This document shows positions 28,280-36,294 of a stretch of 64,000 bases of DNA, piece by piece; positions within the stretch are counted from its first letter, which is position 1, and each line of letters begins with the position of its first letter. The position numbers and the translations under genes were made by a program. The stretch covers positions 219,501 to 283,500 of the forward strand of contig NZ_JAGKJK010000005.1 of assembly GCF_020329435.1 (NCBI RefSeq), given 5' to 3'. The stretch is from Bradyrhizobium hereditatis (GTDB lineage Bacteria; Pseudomonadota; Alphaproteobacteria; Rhizobiales; Xanthobacteraceae). Below the pieces are notes generated by a model. It was not told the DNA's origin. It searched no databases and worked only from the letters and a program-made list of their open reading frames with translations.

Positions 28280-29251
28280 ATGCCTTCCCTGACCGAATGG
28301 AAAGTGCCGCCCGCCAACCAGCCCCGCCCCGGCGATTACGCGTTCGACCTCGACAAGACGCTGTCGTCGGTGGTCGGGCTGCATTCGATCATTCCACCCG
28401 ATGCCTTCAGCGCCGAGACGCTCGGCACCGAACGTGCTGGCAACGGCGTGCTGATCGACGACGGGCTGGTGTTGACCATCGGCTACCTCATCACTGAGGC
28501 GGAAACCGTCTGGCTGCATCGCGCTGACGGCCGCGTGGTGGAAGGCCACGCGCTCGGCTTCGATTTCGAATCCGGCTTCGGCCTGGTGCAGGCGCTCGGC
28601 GATCTCGAACTCGATCCTCTGCCGCTCGGCTCGTCCGCCACTGCTGCGATCGGCGATCGCGTGGTGGTCGGCGGCGCCGGCGGACGCACGCGCTCGGTCG
28701 CCAGCCAGATCGCGGCAAAGCAGGAATTCGCCGGCTATTGGGAATATCTGCTCGATGAAGCGATCTTTACCCATCCTGCGCATCCCAATTGGGGCGGCAC
28801 CGGGCTGATCTCGAGCCGCGGCGAGCTGATCGGCATCGGTTCGCTGCAGCTTGAACGCGAGCGCGACGGCAAGGCCGAGCACGTCAACATGATCGTGCCG
28901 ATCGACCTGTTGAAACCGGTCATCGACGACATCAGGAAATTCGGCCGCGTCAACAAGCCGGCGCGGCCGTGGCTTGGCATGTACACCACCGAAATCGACA
29001 ACCGCGTCGTGGTGGTCGGCATCGCCAGCAAGGGGCCGGCGGCGCGTGCCGAGTTGAAGACCGGTGATGTCATCCTCGCCGTCAACGGCGACAAGATCAC
29101 GAGCCAGACCGGCTTCTATCGCAAGCTCTGGTCGCTCGGGAATGCCGGCGTCGACGTGCCGCTCACGGTCTATCATGAGGGCCTCACCTTCGACGTGGTG
29201 CTGGCCTCGACCGATCGCGCCAAGCTGTTGAAGGCGCCAAGACTTCATTGA
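28280..29251 (+). CDS. HtrA/DegP-like protein with a lost catalytic triad
   Basis: A 323-residue protein with a trypsin-like domain (about residues 25-210) and a C-terminal PDZ domain (about 230-315, ARAELKTGDVILAVNGDKI). By alignment to DegP, the catalytic His is replaced by Tyr69 (LTIGYLIT), the Asp by Gly99 (FESGFGLV) and the Ser by Trp171 (NWGGTGLI). It therefore should not be a protease and may bind peptides as a scaffold. There is no signal peptide or membrane helix, so it is likely cytoplasmic. AGGAG precedes the ATG. Automatic annotation may label it S1C protease. Confidence 0.85.
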   Translation: MPSLTEWKVPPANQPRPGDYAFDLDKTLSSVVGLHSIIPPDAFSAETLGTERAGNGVLIDDGLVLTIGYLITEAETVWLHRADGRVVEGHALGFDFESGFGLVQALGDLELDPLPLGSSATAAIGDRVVVGGAGGRTRSVASQIAAKQEFAGYWEYLLDEAIFTHPAHPNWGGTGLISSRGELIGIGSLQLERERDGKAEHVNMIVPIDLLKPVIDDIRKFGRVNKPARPWLGMYTTEIDNRVVVVGIASKGPAARAELKTGDVILAVNGDKITSQTGFYRKLWSLGNAGVDVPLTVYHEGLTFDVVLASTDRAKLLKAPRLH

Positions 29252-29287
29252 GCAAGGCTTCATTGAGCATGGCTTCATTGAGGCCGG
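29243..29287. repeat. 15-base tandem repeat, three copies
   Basis: CTTCATTGAGCAAGG, CTTCATTGAGCATGG and CTTCATTGAGGCCGG in direct succession. The first copy carries the last codon and stop (CAT TGA) of the HtrA-like gene, so each copy supplies a spare stop codon. Looks like a recent slippage duplication. Confidence 0.8.
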
Positions 29288-29314
29288 GCGTTCGTTGAAC
29301 TTAGAGAGTACCCG

Positions 29315-30388
29315 ATGAGTGAGGCCGTGGTGGAGGACATCGTGGCCGTACTGCCGCCGCTGCTGCAATCGCTTGAGGCGCTAGGGTTCGTCGCGCGCTA
29401 CCTCAACCCGCCCGATTTCGACCGTGTGATGGAAGCGGCTGGCCAGCCGGACGACGACTTGCGCGCGGTTCGGCCGCGACTCGAGCAGTGGCCCGCGGAA
29501 TTTTCCGACATCAAGACCGCGCTGGCGACGGCGAGCGATGCGGCCCTGGCGGCGTTCGCGGGCCTGCGAGTAGTCCAGAATGGCAGAGGCGATTTCGTCA
29601 GCCTGTTTCGTGCGCTGCGTTACGCGCCCCGCGCGCAGGAGGCGCTCTATGCGCTGGCGAAGAGATTGCCGCCGGTCAGTGAGTTCTTCGTCGATCCCTC
29701 GCTACGGCAGGATGCCGACCTCGCGGCCAAGCTGGCCGCGCCACCAAACGAGAACACCGGTGTCTTTCATCATAACAACGAGCCCGGCAGCCGCGGCGGC
29801 TTCTCGCTTTACGTGCCGGAATACTACACGCGCGAGCGCGTCTGGCCGCTGGTGATGGCGCTGCATGGCGGCAGCGGCAACGGCCGCAGCTTTCTGTGGA
29901 GCTGGCTGCGCGACGCCCGCAGCCGCGGCGCCATCCTGGTCGCGCCGACCGCCACCGGTTCGACCTGGGCGTTGATGGGCGAGGATACTGACACGCCGAA
30001 CTTGATGCGCATCCTGGAATCGGTGCGCGCACGCTGGAACATCGATGCGGAACGGATGCTGCTGACCGGCATGAGCGACGGCGGAACCTTCTGCTACGTG
30101 ACCGGCTTCGATAGCGCCTCGCCCTTCACCCACCTCGCGCCAGTGGCGGCGGCATTTCATCCGCTGATAGCCCAGATGGCCGACGCCGAGAGGCTGCGCG
30201 GCCTGCCCGTTCACATCTCACATGGCCGGCTCGACTGGATGTTCCCGGTGCAGGTGGCGCGGCAGACCGCCCAAGCGCTGTCGGCGGCGGGTGCCAACGT
30301 CACCTACCGCGAGCTCGACGACCTCAGCCACACCTACCCGCGCGAAATGAACGCGGAAATCCTCGCCTGGCTACGCGGCGACACCTGA
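29315..30388 (+). CDS. Alpha/beta hydrolase (esterase/phospholipase-like)
   Basis: A 357-residue protein with an N-terminal helical region (about 1-140) of unknown role and a C-terminal esterase domain. The domain shows the oxyanion segment LVMALHGGSGNGRSFLWSW, the nucleophile elbow TGMSDGGTF, the acid HGRLDWMFPV and the His in DLSHTYPREM. It resembles dienelactone hydrolase/PHB-depolymerase-type carboxylesterases. There is no signal peptide, so it should act in the cytoplasm. It starts 63 bases after the HtrA-like gene and is probably cotranscribed. Confidence 0.85.
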   Translation: MSEAVVEDIVAVLPPLLQSLEALGFVARYLNPPDFDRVMEAAGQPDDDLRAVRPRLEQWPAEFSDIKTALATASDAALAAFAGLRVVQNGRGDFVSLFRALRYAPRAQEALYALAKRLPPVSEFFVDPSLRQDADLAAKLAAPPNENTGVFHHNNEPGSRGGFSLYVPEYYTRERVWPLVMALHGGSGNGRSFLWSWLRDARSRGAILVAPTATGSTWALMGEDTDTPNLMRILESVRARWNIDAERMLLTGMSDGGTFCYVTGFDSASPFTHLAPVAAAFHPLIAQMADAERLRGLPVHISHGRLDWMFPVQVARQTAQALSAAGANVTYRELDDLSHTYPREMNAEILAWLRGDT

Positions 30389-30500
30389 CGCCGCCGCTGA
30401 CACAATCTCGTCGGAATTTATTTCTACGAGTTGAGATACTTAGCGAACAAAATGGGGGCGTTGACCAGAACGGTTCATTTGAACCGCGACAGGATGCAAC

Positions 30501-31838
30501 ATGCCGTCAGACACCGGCCTCGCCGCTCCCGCGGCTCCTATGCGTGCCTCCAATTCGCTGCTGCTTTCGAAAGGCGTCACTCGCCTCGAAGTCACGCTGA
30601 AACTGACCACCGCGATCCTCGCCCTCGCCGCCGGTGTCTACACCTATCTCGGCGTCCGTGAACTGCTCAATGGCAGCCCGACTACGGTCTTTTTCGCGGC
30701 CGTGATCTATTCGGTTGCGGTGTCGGTCGGCATCTACGCCTTCTGGGTCTTCCTCATGCAGTTCATGCCGCATGTGGTTGACCGCACCGGGCGTGCGCTG
30801 ATGTTCGGCTGCATGCTGCTGGGCTCGCTGATGATCGTGGCGATGTCGTCCTGGCTCAACGCCTCGGCGCTGGCCGGCGCCGCCGCGATCCAGCAGCATC
30901 TCGCCATCACCGTGCAGAACTACACCCGCGATCTCGATACCGCCAACAGCAACGCCATCGCGGCGCAAGGCCTGTTGCCGGATATCCAGCTCGCTTCCTC
31001 ACGGTTTGCGAAATTGGCTGACGCCGAACGCGCGGGATCGCTGACGGGCACGGCGGGCTCGGGCACCGTCGTGCAGCTTCTGACCCAGATGTCGGGGCAG
31101 CTCGACAGCCTTGGCCAGGAGGTGCAGGCGTCAGGCAAGCGCGTCTCGGCGCTGTTCGAGCAGGGCGGCAAGCATCTGGCAAAGATGCGCGAACTGATTT
31201 CCGACCGTGGGCCGATCTCGACACGCAGCGACGCGTTTGCAACGGAGTCGCTGGCGCTCAGCGGCGTAATCACCAACCTGCAGCAGACTTCGGTGGCGCC
31301 TGCCGTCAAGCGTGCGGCGGCATCGCTGTCGTCGGGCTTCATCGCCCCCGCCGCGGGCGGCCGCACCGCCGATCTTGCGGACCGGCAGACCGCCGTCGTC
31401 GGTAAGGTCGAGAGTTCGATCGCGGCGCAGGCAGCGTCGCTCGCCGAGGCCGCCGACAAGATCCTGGCCCTGCCGCGCGTCGAGCCGCAGCGCTTCCAGA
31501 CCATGTCGCCCGCCGAGGCCGTGCTGCGCTACGCCGGCGATTTCATTCCGAGCTGGGCGGGTGCGATCTCGATCGACCTGATGCCGGCGGTGCTGGTGCT
31601 GATCCTGTGCGTGGTGCACGCCGCGATCCGGCGCGAGGGCATGCCCGCCTTCAGTGCCTCCGGCATGACGGCGAGCGAGCTGGTCGCGGCGTTGCAGATG
31701 GCCCGCGAGGTCGAGGAGGCGCGCCGCAAGCCGCCGGCTGAGGCCGGCGAACCCGCTGCCGACGAGCCGGCACCAGACGCCGCAGCGAAAGCCGAGGAGA
31801 ACGTCACCCCGCTGTCGACAGCGCGGCATACCAAATAG
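30501..31838 (+). CDS. Polytopic membrane protein, function unknown
   Basis: A 445-residue protein with three to four membrane helices near the N-terminus (about residues 30-125), a long alpha-helical periplasmic or cytoplasmic stretch (about 130-340, with AVVGKVESSIAAQAASLAEAADK), one further helix near 365-385 (AISIDLMPAVLVLILCVVHAAI) and a charged Ala/Pro/Glu-rich tail. It resembles nothing I can name. It heads a three-gene run with a ClpP-fold envelope protein (8 bases on) and a small membrane protein. Confidence 0.8.
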   Translation: MPSDTGLAAPAAPMRASNSLLLSKGVTRLEVTLKLTTAILALAAGVYTYLGVRELLNGSPTTVFFAAVIYSVAVSVGIYAFWVFLMQFMPHVVDRTGRALMFGCMLLGSLMIVAMSSWLNASALAGAAAIQQHLAITVQNYTRDLDTANSNAIAAQGLLPDIQLASSRFAKLADAERAGSLTGTAGSGTVVQLLTQMSGQLDSLGQEVQASGKRVSALFEQGGKHLAKMRELISDRGPISTRSDAFATESLALSGVITNLQQTSVAPAVKRAAASLSSGFIAPAAGGRTADLADRQTAVVGKVESSIAAQAASLAEAADKILALPRVEPQRFQTMSPAEAVLRYAGDFIPSWAGAISIDLMPAVLVLILCVVHAAIRREGMPAFSASGMTASELVAALQMAREVEEARRKPPAEAGEPAADEPAPDAAAKAEENVTPLSTARHTK

Positions 31839-31846
31839 GCCGTGTC

Positions 31847-32701
31847 ATGCAGCTATCCGCGGCAATTCAGCAGCGCATTCACGCGTTCCTTGCGGGCAAT
31901 CCCGACGAGGCCATTCTGCGCTGGCTCTTTCGCAGCGTCGTCGCTGTCACGGCCATCGTGCTTGCGGCCGATCTCGCCGGCATGAACGGATGGATCGACA
32001 CGTCCGACCCTGCGGCCGACGTAAGGCGTGATCCGCCTTCGCTGGAGCTGCCCAGCGCGCTGCCGTCGCTTCCAACGCCCGCGACGCCCGACCACGGCAA
32101 ACGTCTGACGCCGCGGCCGCCAGCGGATGGAGTAATGGCAGGGCCGATGACCTTCGAGCTGGTCGGCGGCGGCAAACTGATGGCAACTGGCACCATCACG
32201 CCGGGCATTTCCGAAGCGTTCGCCGCCGAAGTCGCCAAGCGCGGCGACTACATCAAAACGGTGGTGCTGAACTCGCCGGGCGGCTCGGTTGCCGATGCAT
32301 TGGCGATGGGGCGATTGATCCGCGAGCGGAATTTCGCGACTGAGATCGAAGCCGGCAAATACTGTGCGTCCTCCTGCCCGCTGGTGTTTGCCGGCGGCGT
32401 CGAACGCCGTCTCGGCGACAAGGCGACCGTCGGCGTGCATCAGGTGGCGGCGATCGGCTCGGCAGTCGGCCTGCCACGTGACGACATGAATGTGGCGCAG
32501 AACATTTCCGCGCGGTGCCAGCGCTATCTGGCCGACATGGGCGTCAACCTGCAGGTCTGGGTGCATGCGATGGAGACGCCGCATGACAAGCTATTCGTTT
32601 TCAAGCCCGATGAATTGAAGTCGCTCAACCTTGTGACGGCTGCGGCGGCAACGCCGTCTGCAACCGCTCCCCGCGCCGCGCCGGCCAAGGTGCGGTCGTA
32701 A
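31847..32701 (+). CDS. Membrane-anchored ClpP/crotonase-fold envelope protein (COG3904-like)
   Basis: A 284-residue protein with one N-terminal membrane anchor (about 27-45), a Pro-rich linker and a periplasmic domain of the ClpP-like fold: VVLNSPGGSVADALAMGRLIRERN, the cysteine-flanked serine motif YCASSCPLVFAGG and GVHQVAAIG. A Ser in ASSC and the His of GVHQ match the positions of the family's presumed catalytic pair. Substrates are unknown; an envelope peptidase is a reasonable guess. It is 8 bases downstream of the polytopic protein. Confidence 0.82.
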   Translation: MQLSAAIQQRIHAFLAGNPDEAILRWLFRSVVAVTAIVLAADLAGMNGWIDTSDPAADVRRDPPSLELPSALPSLPTPATPDHGKRLTPRPPADGVMAGPMTFELVGGGKLMATGTITPGISEAFAAEVAKRGDYIKTVVLNSPGGSVADALAMGRLIRERNFATEIEAGKYCASSCPLVFAGGVERRLGDKATVGVHQVAAIGSAVGLPRDDMNVAQNISARCQRYLADMGVNLQVWVHAMETPHDKLFVFKPDELKSLNLVTAAAATPSATAPRAAPAKVRS

Positions 32702-32758
32702 TCCGCGGAACCATGCCTCGACATCTGCGTTGATGGTCGGGTTCACGGAGGAACTGTT

Positions 32759-32965
32759 ATGCAGACGTTTGTCGGGATGATTTTGGGTGCGCTGCTGCTT
32801 GTCGGCGGCGTTTATGTCTACGATTCCATGCAGACGTCGAGCGTCGCGAGCGGTCAGGTCGCACAGGCCAACCGCACCATCGTCAATTGGGATGTGGCGA
32901 AAGCCGACTGGGACAGGCTGAAGACGCGCGCCCATGAGGACTGGGTGAAGATTTCGTCGAAGTAG
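32759..32965 (+). CDS. Small single-pass membrane protein
   Basis: A 68-residue protein with one N-terminal membrane helix (VGMILGALLLVGGVYVYDSM) and a basic/acidic helical tail (VAKADWDRLKTRAHEDWVKISSK). Strong CGGAGGAAC site upstream. Third member of the envelope operon; a hairpin terminator follows 22 bases after the stop. Similar small proteins are present in Bradyrhizobium, from memory; function unknown. Confidence 0.78.
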   Translation: MQTFVGMILGALLLVGGVYVYDSMQTSSVASGQVAQANRTIVNWDVAKADWDRLKTRAHEDWVKISSK

Positions 32966-32987
32966 TTTACCGGCAGGATAGCGATCA

Positions 32988-33014
32988 CACGCCGTCGTTT
33001 CGAACGACGGCGTG
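32988..33014. terminator. Bidirectional hairpin terminator
   Basis: A perfect stem CACGCCGTCGTT / AACGACGGCGTG with loop TCG, followed on the plus strand by TTGTTGTG. It sits between the convergent small membrane-protein gene and the DsbA-like gene and can serve both. Confidence 0.78.
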
Positions 33015-33022
33015 TTGTTGTG

Positions 33023-33691
33023 TCAGTTGGCTTTCTTCGCCTTGCGCGCGTCGGCAATCACCATTTCGAATTGCGCCATCGTGAGAATGCCCGGCACGCG
33101 GAACTTGCCGACGATGAAGGACGGCGTGCCCTTGAATCCGAACGCCACCGCCTGATCGTGGTTGCGGGCGAGGATTTTATCGATCGCCTTGGCATTCGCC
33201 GTGGCGTCGCGGTTGAGGCGATCCATGTCGATGCCGGCGCCATCAAGCAGTTCGCGGATGCGCGGCTCGGTCAGTTTCGAACTGACGCCGATCATCGCCT
33301 CATGCGCGGCCATGTATTTGTCCTGATACTTCGCGGCCAGCGCCATCCGCGCCGCGAATTTCGAGACCTCGCCGAGGATCGGCCAGTCCTTCAGCACCAG
33401 GCGGACCTTGCCGTCGTCCTGCACCACCTGCTGGATCTCGGGCGCGATCTTGCGGCAATACGGGCAGTTGTAATCGAACCATTCGACGATGTTGACGTCA
33501 CCGTCAGGATTGCCGGTTGCGGGCACATCAGGATCGCGCAGCACCATTGCTTCGTTCAGCACATCGTCGACGCGCTGCGCGAACGCCGGTCGCGGGGTGG
33601 CACTGAGCAGCGCTGCACCGCTGAGCAGGCCTAACGCTTGGCGCCGTGTGTGCATGGGGCTGATCCCGGCCGGATTGTTCGATCGCTTCAT
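33023..33691 (-). CDS. DsbA-family thioredoxin-fold protein
   Basis: A 222-residue exported oxidoreductase. The N-terminus has a Tat-like motif (TRRQALGLLSGAALL) and a likely cut after AFA. The active site is CPYC (Cys76, Cys79 in FDYNCPYCRK) and the cis-proline loop reads GTPSFIVG, typical of DsbA/BdbD-type proteins with a helical insert. It likely forms or isomerises disulfides in the periplasm; dsbB lies 5 kb away. An alternative start at 33655 would place the twin arginines at the very N-terminus. Confidence 0.9.
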   Translation of the reverse strand: MKRSNNPAGISPMHTRRQALGLLSGAALLSATPRPAFAQRVDDVLNEAMVLRDPDVPATGNPDGDVNIVEWFDYNCPYCRKIAPEIQQVVQDDGKVRLVLKDWPILGEVSKFAARMALAAKYQDKYMAAHEAMIGVSSKLTEPRIRELLDGAGIDMDRLNRDATANAKAIDKILARNHDQAVAFGFKGTPSFIVGKFRVPGILTMAQFEMVIADARKAKKAN

Positions 33692-33722
33692 GTGTGTCTC
33701 GCGAAGAGCTGCATTCCCCGTT

Positions 33723-33925
33723 CTACGGATGAGATTGGGATATGTTACGCACCAGCATATAGATCGCTACGGCAATAATGACCACAGCGAACACGATATT
33801 GAGCGCGCCGCGGCGCTCGGCGAGATGCCTCGCCGAACGCGTGCCGGCCAATCCGCCGGCGACGCCGCCCGCTACGAACGGCCCGGCCAGCGCCCACGAC
33901 ACCAGCCCGGATGCACTGCAACAGG
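33723..33925 (-). pseudogene. TauE/SafE permease C-terminal remnant
   Basis: Between the DsbA-like gene and a thioesterase gene, one minus-strand frame reads SASGLVSWALAGPFVAGG, then GLAGTRSARHLAERRG and FAVVIIAVAIYMLVRN, followed by TAG. This is the last two membrane helices and the loop of a TauE/SafE-type sulfite exporter. No start or upstream part is present: the frame is blocked by a TGA where the thioesterase gene ends. It is a truncated gene left by a deletion. Confidence 0.7.
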
Positions 33926-33926
33926 G

Positions 33927-34403
33927 TCAAGCCGGCGCGAGCGCCTTATCCTTGACGGCAGCCTCGCGGGGCGCCAGGGCCATCAGGGTGCCGCTCATGG
34001 TCGCGATCAAGGTCTCGACGCCGTCATGCACCGCATAGGCGCGCGCCTCGCACACCGTCAGCGTACGGCCGGGTTTGACCACGGTGGCGCGAAAGGCGAA
34101 CCGCTCGCCGCGTGCTGGGGCCAAGAGGTTGGTCTTGAATTCCACGGTGAGGATGCCTGAGCCTGCGGCCATCAGCGTGAAGGCGGCAATGCCGCAGGCA
34201 TTGTCGAGACCGGCCGTGATCACCCCGGCATGGATGAAGCCGTGCTGCTGGGTGAAATCGCGCGAATATTCCATCGCGAGATCGACTTCGCCAGGCTCCA
34301 GCCGGGCGATCGAAATACCGAGCGTCTTCATTGCGCGCTGCTGCTCGAACGTCTCGATCGAGACCGCGCGATAGTCCGGATTTTTCGGCTGGAAGCGGCT
34401 CAT
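33927..34403 (-). CDS. PaaI-family hotdog thioesterase
   Basis: A 158-residue hotdog-fold acyl-CoA thioesterase. The fold's central helix and motif are in QQHGFIHAGVITAGLDNACGIAA, where GxIHAG-type residues and the Asp are the known catalytic positions. Strands carry ILTVEFKTNLLAPARGERF. The start at 34403, five bases after the upstream thioesterase stop, gives the usual length; 38 further in-frame codons lie inside that gene. Likely cotranscribed with it under the divergent TetR regulator. Confidence 0.88.
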   Translation of the reverse strand: MSRFQPKNPDYRAVSIETFEQQRAMKTLGISIARLEPGEVDLAMEYSRDFTQQHGFIHAGVITAGLDNACGIAAFTLMAAGSGILTVEFKTNLLAPARGERFAFRATVVKPGRTLTVCEARAYAVHDGVETLIATMSGTLMALAPREAAVKDKALAPA

Positions 34404-34408
34404 GTCGT

Positions 34409-34834
34409 TCACGCCATCGCCCGTTCGAGATGCCGCATCGCGGCCTCGCGGATCGCGGGCGCGAAGGCGGTCGACTTGCGTGCTTCCCGATCCATGTGGA
34501 CGCCGACGAACTCGCAAGTCGCTGCGATCTCGCCGGTTTCAGCGTTACGCATCTCGTGCACGAAGCGGATCGACTTGTCGCGGATTTCGAGCAGGCGGCT
34601 TTTGACCTCGACGATGTCGCCGGCGAGCAGTTCGCGCTTATAGGTGATGTTCTGCTGCACGGCGGCCATGCCGCGGCCGGAGCCGCGCAGGTAGGACGGT
34701 GTCAGACCGAGCCGCGCGAACAGATTCCAGTTCGCCTCGTCGAACTTGCCGACATACCACATGATATTCATGTGCCCGACATGGTCGCACTGCCAGGGAT
34801 AGACCGTCCCGCGATAGGTCGCGTCCGTCTCCAT
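34409..34834 (-). CDS. YbgC/4HBT-family acyl-CoA thioesterase
   Basis: A 141-residue hotdog thioesterase of the 4-hydroxybenzoyl-CoA thioesterase type. The catalytic stretch WQCDHVGHMNIMWYVGKFDEANW has the expected Asp and His-Met-Asn residues. Later strands include ITYKRELLAGDIVEV. First gene of a two-thioesterase operon diverging from tetR; two palindromes lie in between. Its substrate is an acyl-CoA, chain type unknown. Confidence 0.9.
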   Translation of the reverse strand: METDATYRGTVYPWQCDHVGHMNIMWYVGKFDEANWNLFARLGLTPSYLRGSGRGMAAVQQNITYKRELLAGDIVEVKSRLLEIRDKSIRFVHEMRNAETGEIAATCEFVGVHMDREARKSTAFAPAIREAAMRHLERAMA

Positions 34835-34860
34835 CGTTCGCTCCCGCCCTGTTATGACGC

Positions 34861-34878
34861 TGATACGGTAGCGTATCA
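34861..34878. promoter_or_regulatory. TetR-type operator 1
   Basis: TGATACGGTAGCGTATCA is a palindrome with seven-base arms, between the thioesterase gene and tetR. It shares GATACGGTA and CGTATC with operator 2. It lies about 27 bases upstream of the thioesterase start. Confidence 0.75.
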
Positions 34879-34896
34879 GGCTGCGGTCGGGTTAGC

Positions 34897-34912
34897 AATA
34901 CGGTACCGTATC
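34897..34912. promoter_or_regulatory. TetR-type operator 2
   Basis: ATACGGTACCGTAT is a perfect 14-base palindrome, 35 bases centre to centre from operator 1 and 22 bases upstream of the tetR start. The two sites together suggest that TetR represses both its own gene and the thioesterases. Confidence 0.75.
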
Positions 34913-34933
34913 AATAGTTGGTGAGACCGGGCC

Positions 34934-35524
34934 ATGAGCGACGCCAAGGGGGATGCCAAAGGAGACGCCAAGGCGGAGGTGCGCAGCGAAAGCTGGATCG
35001 AGGCCGGCTTCAGGGAAATCGCCCGAACCGGCGTCGAGGGCGTGCGGGTCGAGGTGCTGGCCAAGAACCTCGGCGTCACCAAGGGCGGCTTCTACCGCCG
35101 CTTCCGCGATCGCGCGGCGCTGCTCGAAGCCATGCTGCAGCAATGGAGCGAGGGCCGCATCGCCGCGATCGAAAAGCAGACCAGCCTTGATGGCGCCACC
35201 GCCCGCGAACGGCTGAAGGCGCTGATCGCGCTCTATTCCGAGCGCATGAATACCGAAGGCATGGCGGTCGAGCTGGCGATCCGGCAATGGGCGCGCTCCG
35301 ACGAGCTTGCCGCCAACGCTGTAGCCAGCGTGGATGCCGCGCGGCTGAAGAATGTCGGGCAGCTCTATCGCGCAACCGGCTTGGCCGCCGAGGAAGCCGA
35401 CGCCCAGGCGTTCCTGTTCTACTGCTTCGTGTTCGGCCAGAGCCTCTTGTTTCTCGAACGGGGCCACCGCAGGCGTGCGCAGCTGGTGGCGAAATCGGCG
35501 GAGACGTTGCTCCGCGAGATGTAG
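34934..35524 (+). CDS. TetR-family regulator
   Basis: A 196-residue repressor with an N-terminal HTH (GVEGVRVEVLAKNLGVTKGGFYRRFRDRAALLEAML, in part VTKGGFYRRF) and a C-terminal ligand domain. An unusual direct repeat at the N-terminus (DAKGDAKGDAKAE) precedes the HTH. Two palindromes with core GATACGGTA lie in the divergent promoter region to the two thioesterase genes. The ligand is probably an acyl-CoA, by context only. A strong terminator overlaps its stop codon. Confidence 0.92.
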   Translation: MSDAKGDAKGDAKAEVRSESWIEAGFREIARTGVEGVRVEVLAKNLGVTKGGFYRRFRDRAALLEAMLQQWSEGRIAAIEKQTSLDGATARERLKALIALYSERMNTEGMAVELAIRQWARSDELAANAVASVDAARLKNVGQLYRATGLAAEEADAQAFLFYCFVFGQSLLFLERGHRRRAQLVAKSAETLLREM

Positions 35525-35557
35525 GCGCGGCCGAAGCGTCCGGCCGCGCCTTTGTTG
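35524..35557 (+). terminator. Terminator of tetR
   Basis: A perfect ten-base GC stem GGCGCGGCCG / CGGCCGCGCC with a seven-base loop and TTTGTTG tail. It begins on the last base of the stop codon. Confidence 0.85.
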
Positions 35558-35565
35558 ATCGCCGG

Positions 35566-36045
35566 TTAGGCCGAGCCCTTCAGCTTCTTGTTGCATTCGC
35601 TGTAGTAGCCACCGCCCTTCTGGATCCACTTCATGCCGCCATTGGCGTTGCTGGCTTTGTTGGCATTGTACTGATCGAGGCAGGTCTGCATGCGCTGCTT
35701 CGCGGGCTTCTCCTTCGCATATTTCGCATCGACCGCGTTCGGATAGACCGCAGGGCCTGCCGGCGCGGCGGGCGCCGCGGCCTCCTTGGCTTCCTGCTTC
35801 GAAGTTTTCTTGGCGGCTTCCTTCGGCTCCGCGGCCGGTGCCGCTGCGGCGGGCGCGGCATCGGCGCCGCACTGCGCCTTGCGGAAGTCGTTCCACTTCT
35901 GATCGCCGAGCGTGCCGGCGGCTTTCGCCGCCTGGTATTTGGCGCTGCATTCCTGCGCCGTCAGGGCATTCGCCTGCGCAGTCATCGCCAGCGCAGCCAA
36001 ACCCGACACTGCAATCGCGCCTAGCAGTCTTGCTTGAATAGTCAT
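35566..36045 (-). CDS. Secreted Lys/Ala-rich cysteine protein
   Basis: A 159-residue exported protein with a signal peptide ending in AQANA. Two similar cysteine units, CSAKYQAAKAAGTLGDQKWNDFRKAQC (in part) and CLDQYNANK, with a final YYSECNKKL, flank a Lys/Ala/Pro-rich linker. Four cysteines may form two disulfides. I recall similar proteins in Bradyrhizobium, but no function is known. It stands alone. Confidence 0.75.
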   Translation of the reverse strand: MTIQARLLGAIAVSGLAALAMTAQANALTAQECSAKYQAAKAAGTLGDQKWNDFRKAQCGADAAPAAAAPAAEPKEAAKKTSKQEAKEAAAPAAPAGPAVYPNAVDAKYAKEKPAKQRMQTCLDQYNANKASNANGGMKWIQKGGGYYSECNKKLKGSA

Positions 36046-36294
36046 CCCTGGTCTCCTTGGGGATAGTCATCTGCGGGCACTATCCTAACGCAACCCCAGC
36101 TTGCGACAACGCACCGAACGATCTCTCCGATAAAAATTTTTCTGCCGCGAAAATGCGTCATCTGCCATTGCATTCAGCCTGCGTTCAGCCAACGCGGCGG
36201 GATGTCTGTGCAGGCATTGTGCAGACGCTAGCGCTGCATTGCTGCAATCGCGTGACGCATTTGTCCCGCGCGGACGGATTTGCCATAAGGCGGC

